Shown one piece after another: positions 16,622 to 24,799 of a DNA stretch of 64,000 bases; the stretch's first letter is position 1; each line of letters opens with the position of its first letter. The notes under the pieces are model-generated. The model saw only the letters and a program-made list of their open reading frames with translations. It was not told the DNA's origin and did not search any database. Origin of the DNA: Prevotella vespertina (GTDB lineage: Bacteria > Bacteroidota > Bacteroidia > Bacteroidales > Bacteroidaceae); the NCBI RefSeq assembly GCF_009728485.1, contig NZ_VVIQ01000002.1, forward strand, positions 186,001 through 250,000, given 5' to 3'. The translations under genes were made by a program, and so were the position numbers.

Positions 16622-17170
16622 TTATTTAAACTTCCAATAATATCCTTCATGAGACTTCCTTTCACCTCGACAACATGAATTGACATTGCCTTGGTTAAAC
16701 CCTTGCCTTTTTGCTTCTTGGGCAGATGGGAAAGATATTTCAGAGCCATCAATCATTGAGATTCCAATTACAGGTTTACTATATTTTTTATAATTTCGCA
16801 TTTTTTCTGAAAACCTTTTTTGCTTAGTACCCCAATTTGCATTCTCTACCCTTGTAACCCATTCAAGATTGCAAACTCTATTATCTGTCTTTATTTCGTT
16901 AATATGATTTACCTCTTGCTTTTTATTAGGATTAGGAATAAAAGCTAAGGCGACTAAACGATGAACTCTTAGACCTTTAGTAACTCCGTTCTTTGAAAGA
17001 TACACTTGAAGGTAGCCGTCTCTTGTCTTTTGCTGACATAAAAGTTTTTCTTCTACTTTAATATTTCTCCCTCTGTCATTTTTGTATCTTTCAACACTCT
17101 TAACCTTTCCATTGGAAGAAACTTCGTAGCGTCCTTCATATCCACTTACGCTTTTCCATATCTCTTTCAT
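16622..17170 (-). CDS. HNH homing endonuclease with NUMOD domains
   Basis: The 182-aa protein begins with the NUMOD4 pattern (IWKSVSGYEGRYEVSSNG). It then has an HNH core (VHRLVALAFIPNP, VNHINEIKTDNRVCNLEWVT) and a NUMOD1-like DNA-binding tail (FPSAQEAKRQGF, CCRGERKSHEGYYWKF). Such enzymes cut a specific site and are inherited as selfish elements in phages. It stands free between genes, not in an intron, and shares one base with the next gene. Confidence 0.9.
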   Translation of the reverse strand: MKEIWKSVSGYEGRYEVSSNGKVKSVERYKNDRGRNIKVEEKLLCQQKTRDGYLQVYLSKNGVTKGLRVHRLVALAFIPNPNKKQEVNHINEIKTDNRVCNLEWVTRVENANWGTKQKRFSEKMRNYKKYSKPVIGISMIDGSEISFPSAQEAKRQGFNQGNVNSCCRGERKSHEGYYWKFK

Positions 17171-17610
17171 TATAAAAACTCTTTATTTTGTTCAATAATT
17201 TGTTGAGCATAAAATAGCATTTCAGTCTCTCTCGGTTCTGGCAGATATATTCCAGCGACAGAACTTGAATAATTGCGAAATCTCTCGATAGACAATGACA
17301 TTTCAGCCTTATCTAAACTTGAGGAACTTCTAAGGTATTTCACCTCTTTCCCGAACTTATTTTTTCTTGTCCTGACAAATATATCCTCATTGCACTTACG
17401 CTTATAAAAGTCTATTTTTGCCTCATCTAACGAGCATCCATATTCGCTTCCAAAAAATCCAAGGATAACATGCAGATATGAATTCTGTGCCAACGAGCGA
17501 GTAGTTAACTTATTCTTCAATTCGACATAAGCTTTCTTACGCTCCATATCCTTGCACTTCTCTTTGAACTTTTGCAAGTCATATTCATTCGAGAGATTAT
17601 ACAGAGCCAT
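17170..17610 (-). CDS. NinB-like recombination protein
   Basis: The 146-aa protein has RSLAQNSYLHVILGFFGSEYG (about residues 38-58) and a following DEAKIDFYKRKCNEDIF. This resembles the NinB (Orf) family of phage recombination mediators that bind single-stranded DNA and SSB. The position between an SSB-like gene and a helicase fits. The match is by eye and moderate. Confidence 0.6.
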   Translation of the reverse strand: MALYNLSNEYDLQKFKEKCKDMERKKAYVELKNKLTTRSLAQNSYLHVILGFFGSEYGCSLDEAKIDFYKRKCNEDIFVRTRKNKFGKEVKYLRSSSSLDKAEMSLSIERFRNYSSSVAGIYLPEPRETEMLFYAQQIIEQNKEFL

Positions 17611-17833
17611 TTTTAACCAACTTATAATTTGCGAAGTGAACTGGCCTGCCAGTGATACGACTGACAGACCTTATAGTTTCTGTAATGATATTATATCCAT
17701 CATTACGCAAATCAGAGATACGAGCACCAAGACGATAACATCCATATTCTCGTAAAGCAGTAAGAGGCTCTATACTACCAAACTTTTTCAAGTGGTCGAG
17801 TATAACTTTCTTTTGGGATAACTTTTCTTCCAT
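17597..17833 (-). CDS. Helix-turn-helix domain protein (HTH_39-like)
   Basis: The 78-aa protein has KKVILDHLKKFGSIEPLTAL followed by GCYRLGARISDLRNDGYNI, the winged-HTH pattern of the HTH_39 family often seen next to phage recombination genes. It overlaps the NinB-like gene by 14 bp. It may be a small regulator or DNA-binding accessory factor. Confidence 0.75.
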   Translation of the reverse strand: MEEKLSQKKVILDHLKKFGSIEPLTALREYGCYRLGARISDLRNDGYNIITETIRSVSRITGRPVHFANYKLVKNGSV

Positions 17834-17836
17834 ATC

Positions 17837-18283
17837 TTAGAAAGGTAAATCATCTTCGTTTTGAGAAGCTACATTACCTTGCTGACTTTGACTCTGTTCA
17901 TTCGTACTATTTTGCACTCCTTGCGAAGTAGCAGGCTGACTATTACTTGGTTGCTGATAGTTTCCGTTCTGTCGCTGATATGGAACAATGTCATATCCTA
18001 CAACTGACGTGAAATAATCTTTCTTGCCATCTTTCTCGAAAGACCTACCATTAAGAGCGAAAGAAATTGTAACCATGTCACCAGCTTTGAAACTGTCTAA
18101 CTTTGGAATGTTTCGCATTACAAAGTCAAAGGCTGGATAGTTCTCAAACTTTTGCCCTGTCATAGGGTCATAGTGAGATGCGTCAAGCACAATACGCCTC
18201 TTTGTAAAAACACCATTATTCTTTGTAGGAACATCAACAGCGTTCTCTATCAAAAGAATTTTTCCGCTTATTTGATTTGCCAT
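17837..18283 (-). CDS. SSB-like OB-fold protein (DUF3127-like)
   Basis: The N-terminal 100 residues form a beta-rich, OB-like domain (ISGKILLIENAVDV, RRIVLDASHYDP, GDMVTISFALNGRSF). A Gln/Ser/Asn-rich linker and a C-terminal EDDLPF follow. This SSB-style layout, and its place next to the nuclease and ATPase genes, suggest a phage single-strand-binding protein. The domain name DUF3127 is a tentative match. Confidence 0.7.
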   Translation of the reverse strand: MANQISGKILLIENAVDVPTKNNGVFTKRRIVLDASHYDPMTGQKFENYPAFDFVMRNIPKLDSFKAGDMVTISFALNGRSFEKDGKKDYFTSVVGYDIVPYQRQNGNYQQPSNSQPATSQGVQNSTNEQSQSQQGNVASQNEDDLPF

Positions 18284-18284
18284 A

Positions 18285-19223
18285 TTATTCTTCGTTGAAA
18301 ATTTTCTTGTTTGTTATTGAACTCCTATTATCCTCAAGGAACTCACAAAATCGCTCGCAAATTTCTTTCAGTAATACTTTGCTTTGCTCGTGATCATACT
18401 GGTATACTTCTGGGTACTGAACCCCTGTAATGAGAGGTGTTCGACTGGTACCGCCTTTCAAAGTGTATGCAGTGAATTCAAAAGAGTTAATCTCAGTGCA
18501 CATTCCACTTTCAATGAGTGTGTATGGATATGCGTGTCTTTGCCAGTACTTAGCATACTTACCGAATTCATACCGAGAAGTGGTCTTTAAGTCATAGACC
18601 TTATTTTCTCGCAACTCGTCTATGTATCCGTATAGTTCAACTTCGCCAAACTTAGTATCAATAGTAGCTGATGTAAACACTTGACTTAAAGAGCCCTTGA
18701 AATACTCTGCAACAGACTTACAGAAAGGTATGTCAAATAGGAACTCGAAACAATCACATGCAGCATATATAAATGTCGATATGGCTTTCTTACATAGAGC
18801 TTCGCAGTGAGGTAAATCATGTTCTGGGATTATTGGAATTATCCCATCCAACTTATTAGCAATGCGGACATGGTTCCTATTCCGTGCATTAAACAAATCT
18901 GTCCCACTTGTTATAGTTTTGATAATAACGTTATCATTCTCACTTCCCCTATTGTGGATAATACAATCAATGACTTCATTAAAAGCGGTACCCTTGCTTG
19001 CAGCTTCTGACGGCTCATGTGGCACTCGGTTAATAGCATCTAATAACTCTTGCTTTAGAAGAGCGTCCACTTCTTCTTGTGAGAAGTGGAGCGTATCTTC
19101 TGTTTCAGAGTAATTCTTATGCCATTTACCTTCTTCATCTTGATAGAAGTAATCCTCTGCTTGAGTGTCCAAATATGTTTGAAAGCGGTCAAGCAGAGTA
19201 GCATAAAATCTGTATTTAAGCAT
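18285..19223 (-). CDS. PD-(D/E)XK family nuclease
   Basis: The 312-aa protein has KGTAFNEVID (about 97-106), ELYGYIDEL and VYDLKTTSRY (about 217-226), the latter two giving the D and D-x-K catalytic residues of the PD-(D/E)XK fold used by Cas4/RecB-like phage exonucleases. It overlaps the Sak4-like ATPase gene by 8 bp. Together with that gene and the SSB-like protein it probably forms a recombination module. Confidence 0.75.
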   Translation of the reverse strand: MLKYRFYATLLDRFQTYLDTQAEDYFYQDEEGKWHKNYSETEDTLHFSQEEVDALLKQELLDAINRVPHEPSEAASKGTAFNEVIDCIIHNRGSENDNVIIKTITSGTDLFNARNRNHVRIANKLDGIIPIIPEHDLPHCEALCKKAISTFIYAACDCFEFLFDIPFCKSVAEYFKGSLSQVFTSATIDTKFGEVELYGYIDELRENKVYDLKTTSRYEFGKYAKYWQRHAYPYTLIESGMCTEINSFEFTAYTLKGGTSRTPLITGVQYPEVYQYDHEQSKVLLKEICERFCEFLEDNRSSITNKKIFNEE

Positions 19224-20142
19224 ACATCTTACTCTTTTTGTTAAACTTCAAACCTAACTTGTCACACTTTGTTTTAACAAGCAAACCAATCTTAAGTTTG
19301 CTGTCCCAAATCTGCTTTGTTTTTGCAAATGACTTACAGAAATCATTGGCAGTGCTCGCATCAACAATAGCTTCAACTTCCTCCTTAGCAGACTCAATTA
19401 ATTCGTCATATTCCTTGCGAGTTTCTCTCTCACTCTTTAAGTAGCCATGATAACTATCAAAGATGTTCGTAAGGAAGCGGTTCTCTCCTGTAACAGATCC
19501 CTGTTCGTTAATGATTGTAGGAATTTCCATTGCATTCGGGAGATTGCAAGTATTCTTGGTGTATGCTTTTTCGTTCACACCCCAATATACATATCTCTTC
19601 TCTCCGTAGGCTTGCATATATCCTACCAAGTCCAACTCCTTGATAAGGTCACCAACAGAACTACCACCCATTTCTGGACGAACAATCTTTTGTTCTCCAT
19701 CTTTGTCCTCTCGTTCGTGGGCGATAAAAACAAGGTTCTTACCCATCATGCTCACCTGCTTCAAGAAGTTGATAAACATATTCTTTCTTGCTCCAAATCC
19801 TTGAAGTGAAAGACTGCCATCACGCTTTGCCATCTTTGGCTCATTCTTAATGATGTAAGCTGACATAAAATCGAGGGCCTTGCCTGCTGTATCAATAACG
19901 ATTGTCTTATACTCAGACAAGTCTTCGTTGAGAGCAGCGATAACATCATCCCATTTTTCAACTTGCAGTGTTGGGACTTGGAAAGCTCCATTTACACGTT
20001 GTACACCGCCATCAAAATCCAACAAAACAGGACTTGGTGCTGATAAGCCTAACGTAGATTTTCCCATACCAGGTGCTCCATAGATAAGCACCTTAATTGT
20101 GGAGTTAATAGCCAACTCCGAAGGCTTCTTAAATAAACTCAT
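19216..20142 (-). CDS. Sak4-like RecA-fold ATPase (AAA_24)
   Basis: The 308-aa protein has Walker A YGAPGMGKST (21-30), Walker B KTIVIDTAGK (about 78-87) and VFIAHERED, with a basic C-terminus. This is the phage nucleotide-binding / Sak4-like single-strand annealing ATPase type. It starts at AAGAGCAATG. It probably loads with the SSB-like protein during recombination. Confidence 0.8.
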   Translation of the reverse strand: MSLFKKPSELAINSTIKVLIYGAPGMGKSTLGLSAPSPVLLDFDGGVQRVNGAFQVPTLQVEKWDDVIAALNEDLSEYKTIVIDTAGKALDFMSAYIIKNEPKMAKRDGSLSLQGFGARKNMFINFLKQVSMMGKNLVFIAHEREDKDGEQKIVRPEMGGSSVGDLIKELDLVGYMQAYGEKRYVYWGVNEKAYTKNTCNLPNAMEIPTIINEQGSVTGENRFLTNIFDSYHGYLKSERETRKEYDELIESAKEEVEAIVDASTANDFCKSFAKTKQIWDSKLKIGLLVKTKCDKLGLKFNKKSKMYA

Positions 20143-20156
20143 TGCTCTTAGTGTGT

Positions 20157-20708
20157 TTAATTAAACAAATTATTATCATTCGCATACTGAATAAATTCAG
20201 ACTTTTCATGTATTCCCAATTTCAAGTAAACCGACTTGATATGGTTCTTAACCGTGTAAGGAGAAATGTATAACTGTTCAGCAATCTCTTCCTTACTAAC
20301 ACCTTTGTAAACAAGTTTCATTACTCGCAATTCTTGTTCAGATAACTTGGAGTTGAACTTAGGTGAACATATAACTCCCTCGTGCTTACACTCACCTCTT
20401 AAAGGGCAATCTACTTTTTCAAAGTGATATCTACCACTTATATCAATATCAGAAGATGTACAATCCAATTTGCCAAAATTACATTTACAAAATCTTCTAA
20501 CCATCAAATACTGATAATAAGGGACATTTGCACTACTTCTTGAATATTCCTTTGAAAGAGCTTTGTAAGCAGCAGGATAACATTCTCTAACTTGTCCTAA
20601 TACAGAACCTATTAGTTCTGTGTTAGACTCGTTTACAACTTGATTTTTACCATCTTCGGATTTACACCAAAGTTCTCCGTCAAATATGTAAAATTCTACT
20701 TCTCCCAT
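20157..20708 (-). CDS. Cys-rich protein with LuxR-type HTH
   Basis: The C-terminal 65 residues are a clear LuxR/GerE HTH: LSEQELRVMKLVYKGVSKEE, IAEQLYISPYTVKNHIKSVY, then LKLGI. Upstream is a Cys cluster (FCKCNFGKLDC, VDCPLRGECKHEGVIC) that may bind zinc or a metal cluster. No response-regulator receiver domain is present. It overlaps the HTH gene before it by 13 bp. It is a likely early transcription regulator. Confidence 0.75.
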   Translation of the reverse strand: MGEVEFYIFDGELWCKSEDGKNQVVNESNTELIGSVLGQVRECYPAAYKALSKEYSRSSANVPYYQYLMVRRFCKCNFGKLDCTSSDIDISGRYHFEKVDCPLRGECKHEGVICSPKFNSKLSEQELRVMKLVYKGVSKEEIAEQLYISPYTVKNHIKSVYLKLGIHEKSEFIQYANDNNLFN

Positions 20709-20923
20709 AACTCTTCTGCTGGTATGCCTGTAAGCTCCACAAGTACATTGATATGTTTGTCGTTAGCTGGCTTCATCCCATAGAATATCCAATTTCTAAC
20801 AGTAGCCGTAGATACACCAGTCTTTGATACAACTGTGTTAATAAAATTCGTTTTAGGATACTCCGCTTCTGGAAGTTTCTCATAATATCCCTGTAGGGTT
20901 ATTTTTTCCTTGTTTTTCTTCAT
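20696..20923 (-). CDS. Cro-like helix-turn-helix protein
   Basis: I start the gene at the ATG at 20921-20923 (MKKNKEKITL), because the upstream in-frame ATG lies inside the -7 promoter box. The 75-aa protein has TVVSKTGVSTATVRNWIFYG followed by KPANDKHINVLVELTG, an XRE/Cro-type helix-turn-helix. First gene of the early operon and divergent from the repressor, it sits where Cro normally sits. Confidence 0.7.
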   Translation of the reverse strand: MKKNKEKITLQGYYEKLPEAEYPKTNFINTVVSKTGVSTATVRNWIFYGMKPANDKHINVLVELTGIPAEELWEK

Positions 20924-20983
20924 ACTTTTGTTTATTTCAAATACTTTATTTATATTTGCACTGTTGTAATTAATATTATAGTG

Positions 20984-21027
20984 CAAAGGTAATAAATATA
21001 TTTAGATTAAACTTAGAGTAATCTAAA
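20984..21027 (-). promoter_or_regulatory. Early leftward promoter and repressor operator
   Basis: The -7 box TACCTTTG (complement of 20984-20991) is 9 bp from a 27-bp element at 21001-21027. The outer arms of that element, TTTAGATTA and TAATCTAAA, form a perfect 9-bp inverted repeat, with CTTAG at the centre. It lies between the divergent cro-like and S24 repressor genes, the expected operator region. Confidence 0.7.
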
Positions 21028-21057
21028 TAATTTCTTACTGTTAAGATATTTTAATAT

Positions 21058-21792
21058 ATGAATAAGGTACAGAAAAGGTTAAACGATTTTATATCATATC
21101 TCGGAATGAGTGTGTCTCAGTTTGAGCAAAGCATTGGTGTCGGAAACGCCTTCGTTAAAAATACTAACGAAAGAATGAGAAATAGCTCTAAGAATCTTAT
21201 AGCAACTCGATATCCTGAGCTCAATATGGATTGGTTAATGAAAGGTAAAGGTGAGATGCTTAAACCAAATAGTAATACACTCAACTCTTATGGTAACAAT
21301 TCTGCAAACTCCATAAATGGTAACGCATCCGTTACCAACAACAATACTGTAGAGCGTACAAAAATACCTTTCTACGAGGATATATCTACTATTGGAGGCA
21401 CCAATTCTATGATGGCAAACGAAGTCGATAGTTATCACGTAGAATACATAGACGCTGGTGATTGGTTTGGCGATGCTACATCTGCAATAAGACACTATGG
21501 AGACAGTATGGTAGAATACCCAAGCGGATCTATACTTGCATTGAAACGTGTAAAAGACCACAATTTACTTATATGGGGGCGCAACTATTGTATTGAAACA
21601 TCTGAGTTTCGAATAACTAAACGACTACAAGACGGAGGAGATGAGTTTGTTTTCGCATATAGTTCAAACACAGAAACTTATCCAGACGGAACGCTTGTGC
21701 ATTCTCCTATAAAGATTCCTAAATCGTCTATAAGGCATATCGATATGGTTCTCGGATGCGTAACAAAAGAATATAGCAACAGTATAATGTAA
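21058..21792 (+). CDS. Phage repressor, S24/LexA-like
   Basis: The 244-aa protein has an N-terminal HTH-type region (LNDFISYLGMSVSQFEQSIG), an Asn/Ser-rich linker and a C-terminal S24-like domain with HYGDSMVEYPSGSILALKRV. That stretch holds the serine of GDSM and the conserved turn of LexA/CI autoproteases. It is the only well-supported plus-strand gene group in the phage region and faces the early operon across an inverted-repeat operator. It probably maintains lysogeny. Whether it is RecA-cleavable depends on residues I cannot align safely. Confidence 0.85.
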   Translation: MNKVQKRLNDFISYLGMSVSQFEQSIGVGNAFVKNTNERMRNSSKNLIATRYPELNMDWLMKGKGEMLKPNSNTLNSYGNNSANSINGNASVTNNNTVERTKIPFYEDISTIGGTNSMMANEVDSYHVEYIDAGDWFGDATSAIRHYGDSMVEYPSGSILALKRVKDHNLLIWGRNYCIETSEFRITKRLQDGGDEFVFAYSSNTETYPDGTLVHSPIKIPKSSIRHIDMVLGCVTKEYSNSIM

Positions 21793-21854
21793 TGGCAAAA
21801 ATAAATTCAAATGGATAGCAGTCCGCTAATTCCAATAATGGTAGTAGCACACAG

Positions 21855-22079
21855 GTGACTGGTCATAGCACAACTGTAAATAACTTTGCTGTTTCAGAGA
21901 ATATGGAAGACTTCTATAAGTCAAGCCATATTAAAGCGATTGATATCATAAAAAGTCAAAGACTTGTAATAAGCAAACTACAACATCAAATTGATAGAAT
22001 GCAGGATCAGATAGACAATACGCAAGAGATAAAAAACAAACTTGTGATTATGCTAATGAAACTTCTAAACGAAAAATAA
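21855..22079 (+). CDS. Small coiled-coil protein; longer frame has in-frame amber codon
   Basis: As read here it uses a GTG start and encodes 74 aa with a heptad-like C-terminus (KLQHQIDRMQDQIDNTQEIK). The same frame extends back to an ATG at 21792-21794 that overlaps the repressor stop, giving MAKINSNG, then TAG at 21816-21818, then QSANSNNGSSTQ joined to the rest. The low-complexity Asn/Ser composition runs across the TAG. The ancestral gene probably began at 21792 and is now interrupted. Confidence 0.5.
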   Translation: MTGHSTTVNNFAVSENMEDFYKSSHIKAIDIIKSQRLVISKLQHQIDRMQDQIDNTQEIKNKLVIMLMKLLNEK

Positions 22080-22080
22080 T

Positions 22081-22338
22081 ATGCGTTTAAACTCTCCTGA
22101 AGCAACAGCTATAACCAAACGTTTCTTTATTGCTATTGATTATCTAATAGCAAAGAGAGAAATACGAGGCTTAAACACTTTTGCTAATATGCACAACTTA
22201 AATTATTGGAACCTATACACACTCAGGAAAGAGCCTGAACGTAGAGTATTAAAGGTTGATTATATTGCTTTTTTAGCAAAGGACTTCAACATTTCTCTTG
22301 AATACCTTATATTTGGCATTGGGTCAATAATTAAATAA
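22081..22338 (+). CDS. Small HTH-like protein, 85 aa
   Basis: The 85-aa protein follows the coiled-coil gene after 1 bp and ends just before a terminator. The segment TKRFFIAIDYLIAKREIRGL, then FANMHNLNYWNLYTLRKEP and FLAKDFNISLEYLIFG, has the spacing of an XRE-like helix-turn-helix. It probably belongs to the immunity operon with the repressor. Confidence 0.6.
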   Translation: MRLNSPEATAITKRFFIAIDYLIAKREIRGLNTFANMHNLNYWNLYTLRKEPERRVLKVDYIAFLAKDFNISLEYLIFGIGSIIK

Positions 22339-22341
22339 CAA

Positions 22342-22372
22342 AAAAGGGAGCACCTACTTGGCACTCCCTTTT
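22342..22372. terminator. Bidirectional rho-independent terminator
   Basis: AAAAGGGAG (22342-22350) pairs with CTCCCTTTT (22364-22372) around a 13-nt loop. The A-run on one side and the T-run on the other make it work for both the plus-strand immunity operon and the minus-strand accessory operon. Confidence 0.75.
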
Positions 22373-22470
22373 GAAATTCTGTACTTTTGAATAACGATGT
22401 TTAGAGGAATATTCATCAGATTGTTTGACCTTGCAAAGTGCATAAGGTCGTAAAAGTCTTGCTTGCTCAT
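22354..22470 (-). CDS. Very small phage protein, 38 aa
   Basis: The frame runs from the ATG at 22468-22470 (in CAGCAATG) to TAG at 22354-22356 and encodes MSKQDFYDLMHFARSNNLMN... It overlaps the lipoprotein gene upstream by 4 bp and ends within the terminator hairpin. It is the last gene of the leftward accessory operon. Not recognised. Confidence 0.4.
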   Translation of the reverse strand: MSKQDFYDLMHFARSNNLMNIPLNIVIQKYRISKGSAK

Positions 22471-22742
22471 TGCTGTTTAAGTCTTATTTGTTCGCCAATG
22501 ATGGCATGGTTAAATGTTTCTTTGTTTACTTTCACTCGGTGCGTCTTCACGCTGTCTTTGACATATAGGATGAAACTTCTCGGAACGGAGCGGAACTCGA
22601 AAGGAAGTACACCTTTGTCGATGTGTTCTATTGCGTATTCTGTTTCGCCCTTTGCGATAACAACTCCCTTAATTACTTGTCGCTTGCATGATGTAACGAA
22701 CACGAAGGCAGATAGGGCAATTAATAATGTAATCATTCTCAT
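22467..22742 (-). CDS. Small lipoprotein, phage accessory
   Basis: I start the gene at the ATG at 22740-22742 (MRMITLLIALSAFVFVTSC), which gives a clean signal peptide with lipobox FVTSC. The mature part (KRQVIKGVVIAKGETEYAIE...) is a short beta-rich domain. The start overlaps the previous stop by 4 bp. A surface lipoprotein in a prophage accessory operon may act in superinfection exclusion or fitness; that is speculation. Confidence 0.6.
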   Translation of the reverse strand: MRMITLLIALSAFVFVTSCKRQVIKGVVIAKGETEYAIEHIDKGVLPFEFRSVPRSFILYVKDSVKTHRVKVNKETFNHAIIGEQIRLKQQ

Positions 22743-23659
22743 GCTATTTGCTTTTTTGTTAAACCTAATTCCTTTGCGAACTCCCGAAGTTTTGTCAGTC
22801 CACAACCGATTGTATCAGCGAGTTCACGATTTGTTTTTGTAAGATAATTCTCTTTGAGATAAGCCACCTGCGCCTCCGAAAGAACCATCTTGTTATGTTC
22901 CTGTCGATCATATTGCAGAATAGCTTTGTCGGCAACAAGTTTTTCCTTCGGGTTAAGGCTAAGAGCCTCTTCGCTGCTTGCTTGAAGATTCTGCTCGGAT
23001 ATAAGTTTTGTTTCGATAATATCAAATGCTAAGCGACAATCTTTATCCTTGTTAAGGTCGATTCCTCTGCAATCGTCACAGATAGTATCTTCAACTATTT
23101 GCCACGCTTGCCGAACAGGATGCAAACGTGCTTTCTCAAATGTCTTCACAAGATTGATAGGAGGACATGGCGGCCACGCTTTGAAGAATTTATCGAATAA
23201 CTCAACGGAGTAGTTAATCATTTCGTAAGCTGTCAGAATATGCGATTTCAGTTCGCTATCCGCTATCTTATTCCTATCAAGCACCCGTTTGATAGATTGT
23301 CGCAGGATAATGATATGCGGCTTTAATCGTTCGTTCACACTATCGAGGAAGTCCATATAAAGCTGCCGTCTATCATGCTCTTCCGAACGCATGTCAGCCA
23401 TATTTGCCTTGTCAAACACTTCATAACGGCTCAATGCGTCCTTGCACGCCTTCTTCACTCTCTGCCGATAAAGATTTGTTTTCTTAATCTCATTAATAGC
23501 GTCAAGCATGGTGCTGTGTGCAACATCATTCGTTCCGCCCACGATGACATGAAACCATGATGAGATAGTATTATACATTTCTTGCTGACTATTCTCATCA
23601 AGACAAAACGACTTGACAAATTCCTTTGGATTTAACAACCCTTGTTTAAAACTATTCAT
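22739..23659 (-). CDS. Hypothetical phage protein with C-terminal HTH, 306 aa
   Basis: No family is recognised. The N-terminal 250 residues are mostly helical. The C-terminus (AQVAYLKENYLTKTNRELAD, TIGCGLTKLREFAKELGL) reads as a helix-turn-helix of the type found in HNH/phage regulatory proteins. It overlaps genes on both sides by 4-8 bp. Confidence 0.6.
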   Translation of the reverse strand: MNSFKQGLLNPKEFVKSFCLDENSQQEMYNTISSWFHVIVGGTNDVAHSTMLDAINEIKKTNLYRQRVKKACKDALSRYEVFDKANMADMRSEEHDRRQLYMDFLDSVNERLKPHIIILRQSIKRVLDRNKIADSELKSHILTAYEMINYSVELFDKFFKAWPPCPPINLVKTFEKARLHPVRQAWQIVEDTICDDCRGIDLNKDKDCRLAFDIIETKLISEQNLQASSEEALSLNPKEKLVADKAILQYDRQEHNKMVLSEAQVAYLKENYLTKTNRELADTIGCGLTKLREFAKELGLTKKQIA

Positions 23660-23918
23660 AGCGATACTTCCCTATATGATTAACACTTTCAGCAGCCGTA
23701 CTCCCATACACTTGCCATTTACCTGAAGCATATTGACAAATATGGTCGCCAAGAGATAGCGTTGTGCGTCCCTCTGTGGATTCTCGATACAGGGAGGCAA
23801 CAGGCTTATTGTCCTTATCCTTCGCAATACCACTTATGCACGGGAGGTTAAATATATCATCAATATTCTTCCCATCAAAATGAATATCTAAAACTACTCT
23901 CATATTATCCTTTATCAT
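23652..23918 (-). CDS. Hypothetical phage protein, 88 aa
   Basis: The beta-rich small protein contains VVLDIHFDGKNIDDIF and a WQVYGSTAAESVNHIGKY end. An internal ATG at 23901-23903 (MRVVLDIHF) is an equally good start. It overlaps the downstream 306-aa gene by 8 bp. Confidence 0.5.
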   Translation of the reverse strand: MIKDNMRVVLDIHFDGKNIDDIFNLPCISGIAKDKDNKPVASLYRESTEGRTTLSLGDHICQYASGKWQVYGSTAAESVNHIGKYRYE

Positions 23919-23957
23919 TATAATTTAAAATAAGATTAATACACACGCACAAAGGGG

Positions 23958-24149
23958 TTATTTCTTCTTCACGCCCCATTGCTCGAAAATCTCCTTCTCC
24001 ACCTCCTTGTAAGGTCTGTTATCATGGTAAGCGTCAAGCCGTGCAATTTCTCTTAGCCGTGCGTGTAGGCAACGTGGGAAAAATTTACCATTGATATTTG
24101 ATGCTTGATTTACAAGTTCTGCTCGTCTTTTTGTATAATAAATGCCCAT
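23958..24149 (-). CDS. Small hypothetical phage protein, 63 aa
   Basis: The basic 63-aa protein starts MGIYYTKRRAELVNQ and ends FEQWGVKKK. It is not recognised. It lies downstream of a short hairpin-bearing gap. Confidence 0.45.
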   Translation of the reverse strand: MGIYYTKRRAELVNQASNINGKFFPRCLHARLREIARLDAYHDNRPYKEVEKEIFEQWGVKKK

Positions 24150-24183
24150 TTTCTTTTATCTGATGATTAATTGGAGTGATATA

Positions 24184-24207
24184 CACCACTCACGTTTACG
24201 AGTGGTG
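24184..24207. other. Hairpin in intergenic gap
   Basis: CACCACTC (24184-24191) and GAGTGGTG (24200-24207) form an 8-bp perfect stem with an 8-nt loop. There is no T-run on either side, so it is more likely an RNA-stability or processing element between two minus-strand genes than a terminator. Confidence 0.45.
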
Positions 24208-24245
24208 CGTGTCACAATTGTATATCGTAGGATATATTCCCCTCT

Positions 24246-24788
24246 CTACTCTCCTATCTCCTCGTGGTACTTTCGCAACGTTTCTTTCACACGCTTTGCA
24301 GCTTCCGTGGCTTGCTCTTGGGTGTGAAAGTAGTTAAGCGCATTGTAGAGTAAATCATCGTCCCAACCGTTATCATCTCTATACGCTTTGACTTTGACAT
24401 TCGCTTCTATCATAAAGTATTCTTCGCCTTTTTTTGCTCTCCACCTAATATTCTCTACTCGCTTCTCTTCTGCATTCCATTGTAGACCATTTTCTTTCAT
24501 CAGGTCAAAGAGTTCTTTCTTTTCTTCTTCTGTGGCGTGGCGAAATGCGTCCTTATTCCATTTTTCATTACTACTATGATTAGTATTGTAATGAGTGTAA
24601 AAACGGTTACTATTGTCTTCGTGCATTTCTTTAAATATGACTATTGTACTATTATATACAGAGCAAAGCACGTCCCCATTCTTGAACTCTTGCACTTCTT
24701 TCTCAAAGACTACACTTCCGTCCTTAATAGTTGCCTTGCAACCATCAGGAATGGTGATTGTATCACCGCATTGTAATTCTACTTTCAT
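24246..24788 (-). CDS. Hypothetical phage protein, 180 aa
   Basis: The first part (MKVELQCGDTITIPDGCKAT, then FKNGDVLCSVYNSTIVIFKE) is a small beta domain. The rest is helical, with ATEEEKKELFDLMKENGLQW. The pattern is common in Bacteroidetes phages but unnamed to me. It is in the leftward accessory operon. Confidence 0.6.
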   Translation of the reverse strand: MKVELQCGDTITIPDGCKATIKDGSVVFEKEVQEFKNGDVLCSVYNSTIVIFKEMHEDNSNRFYTHYNTNHSSNEKWNKDAFRHATEEEKKELFDLMKENGLQWNAEEKRVENIRWRAKKGEEYFMIEANVKVKAYRDDNGWDDDLLYNALNYFHTQEQATEAAKRVKETLRKYHEEIGE

Positions 24789-24799
24789 AATACTTTTAT

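Noticed and set aside
21792-22079. Use of TAG as a sense codon in this phage
   Set aside because: Other phage genes, for example dut at 13562-13564, end naturally in TAG, so genome-wide recoding is not supported.
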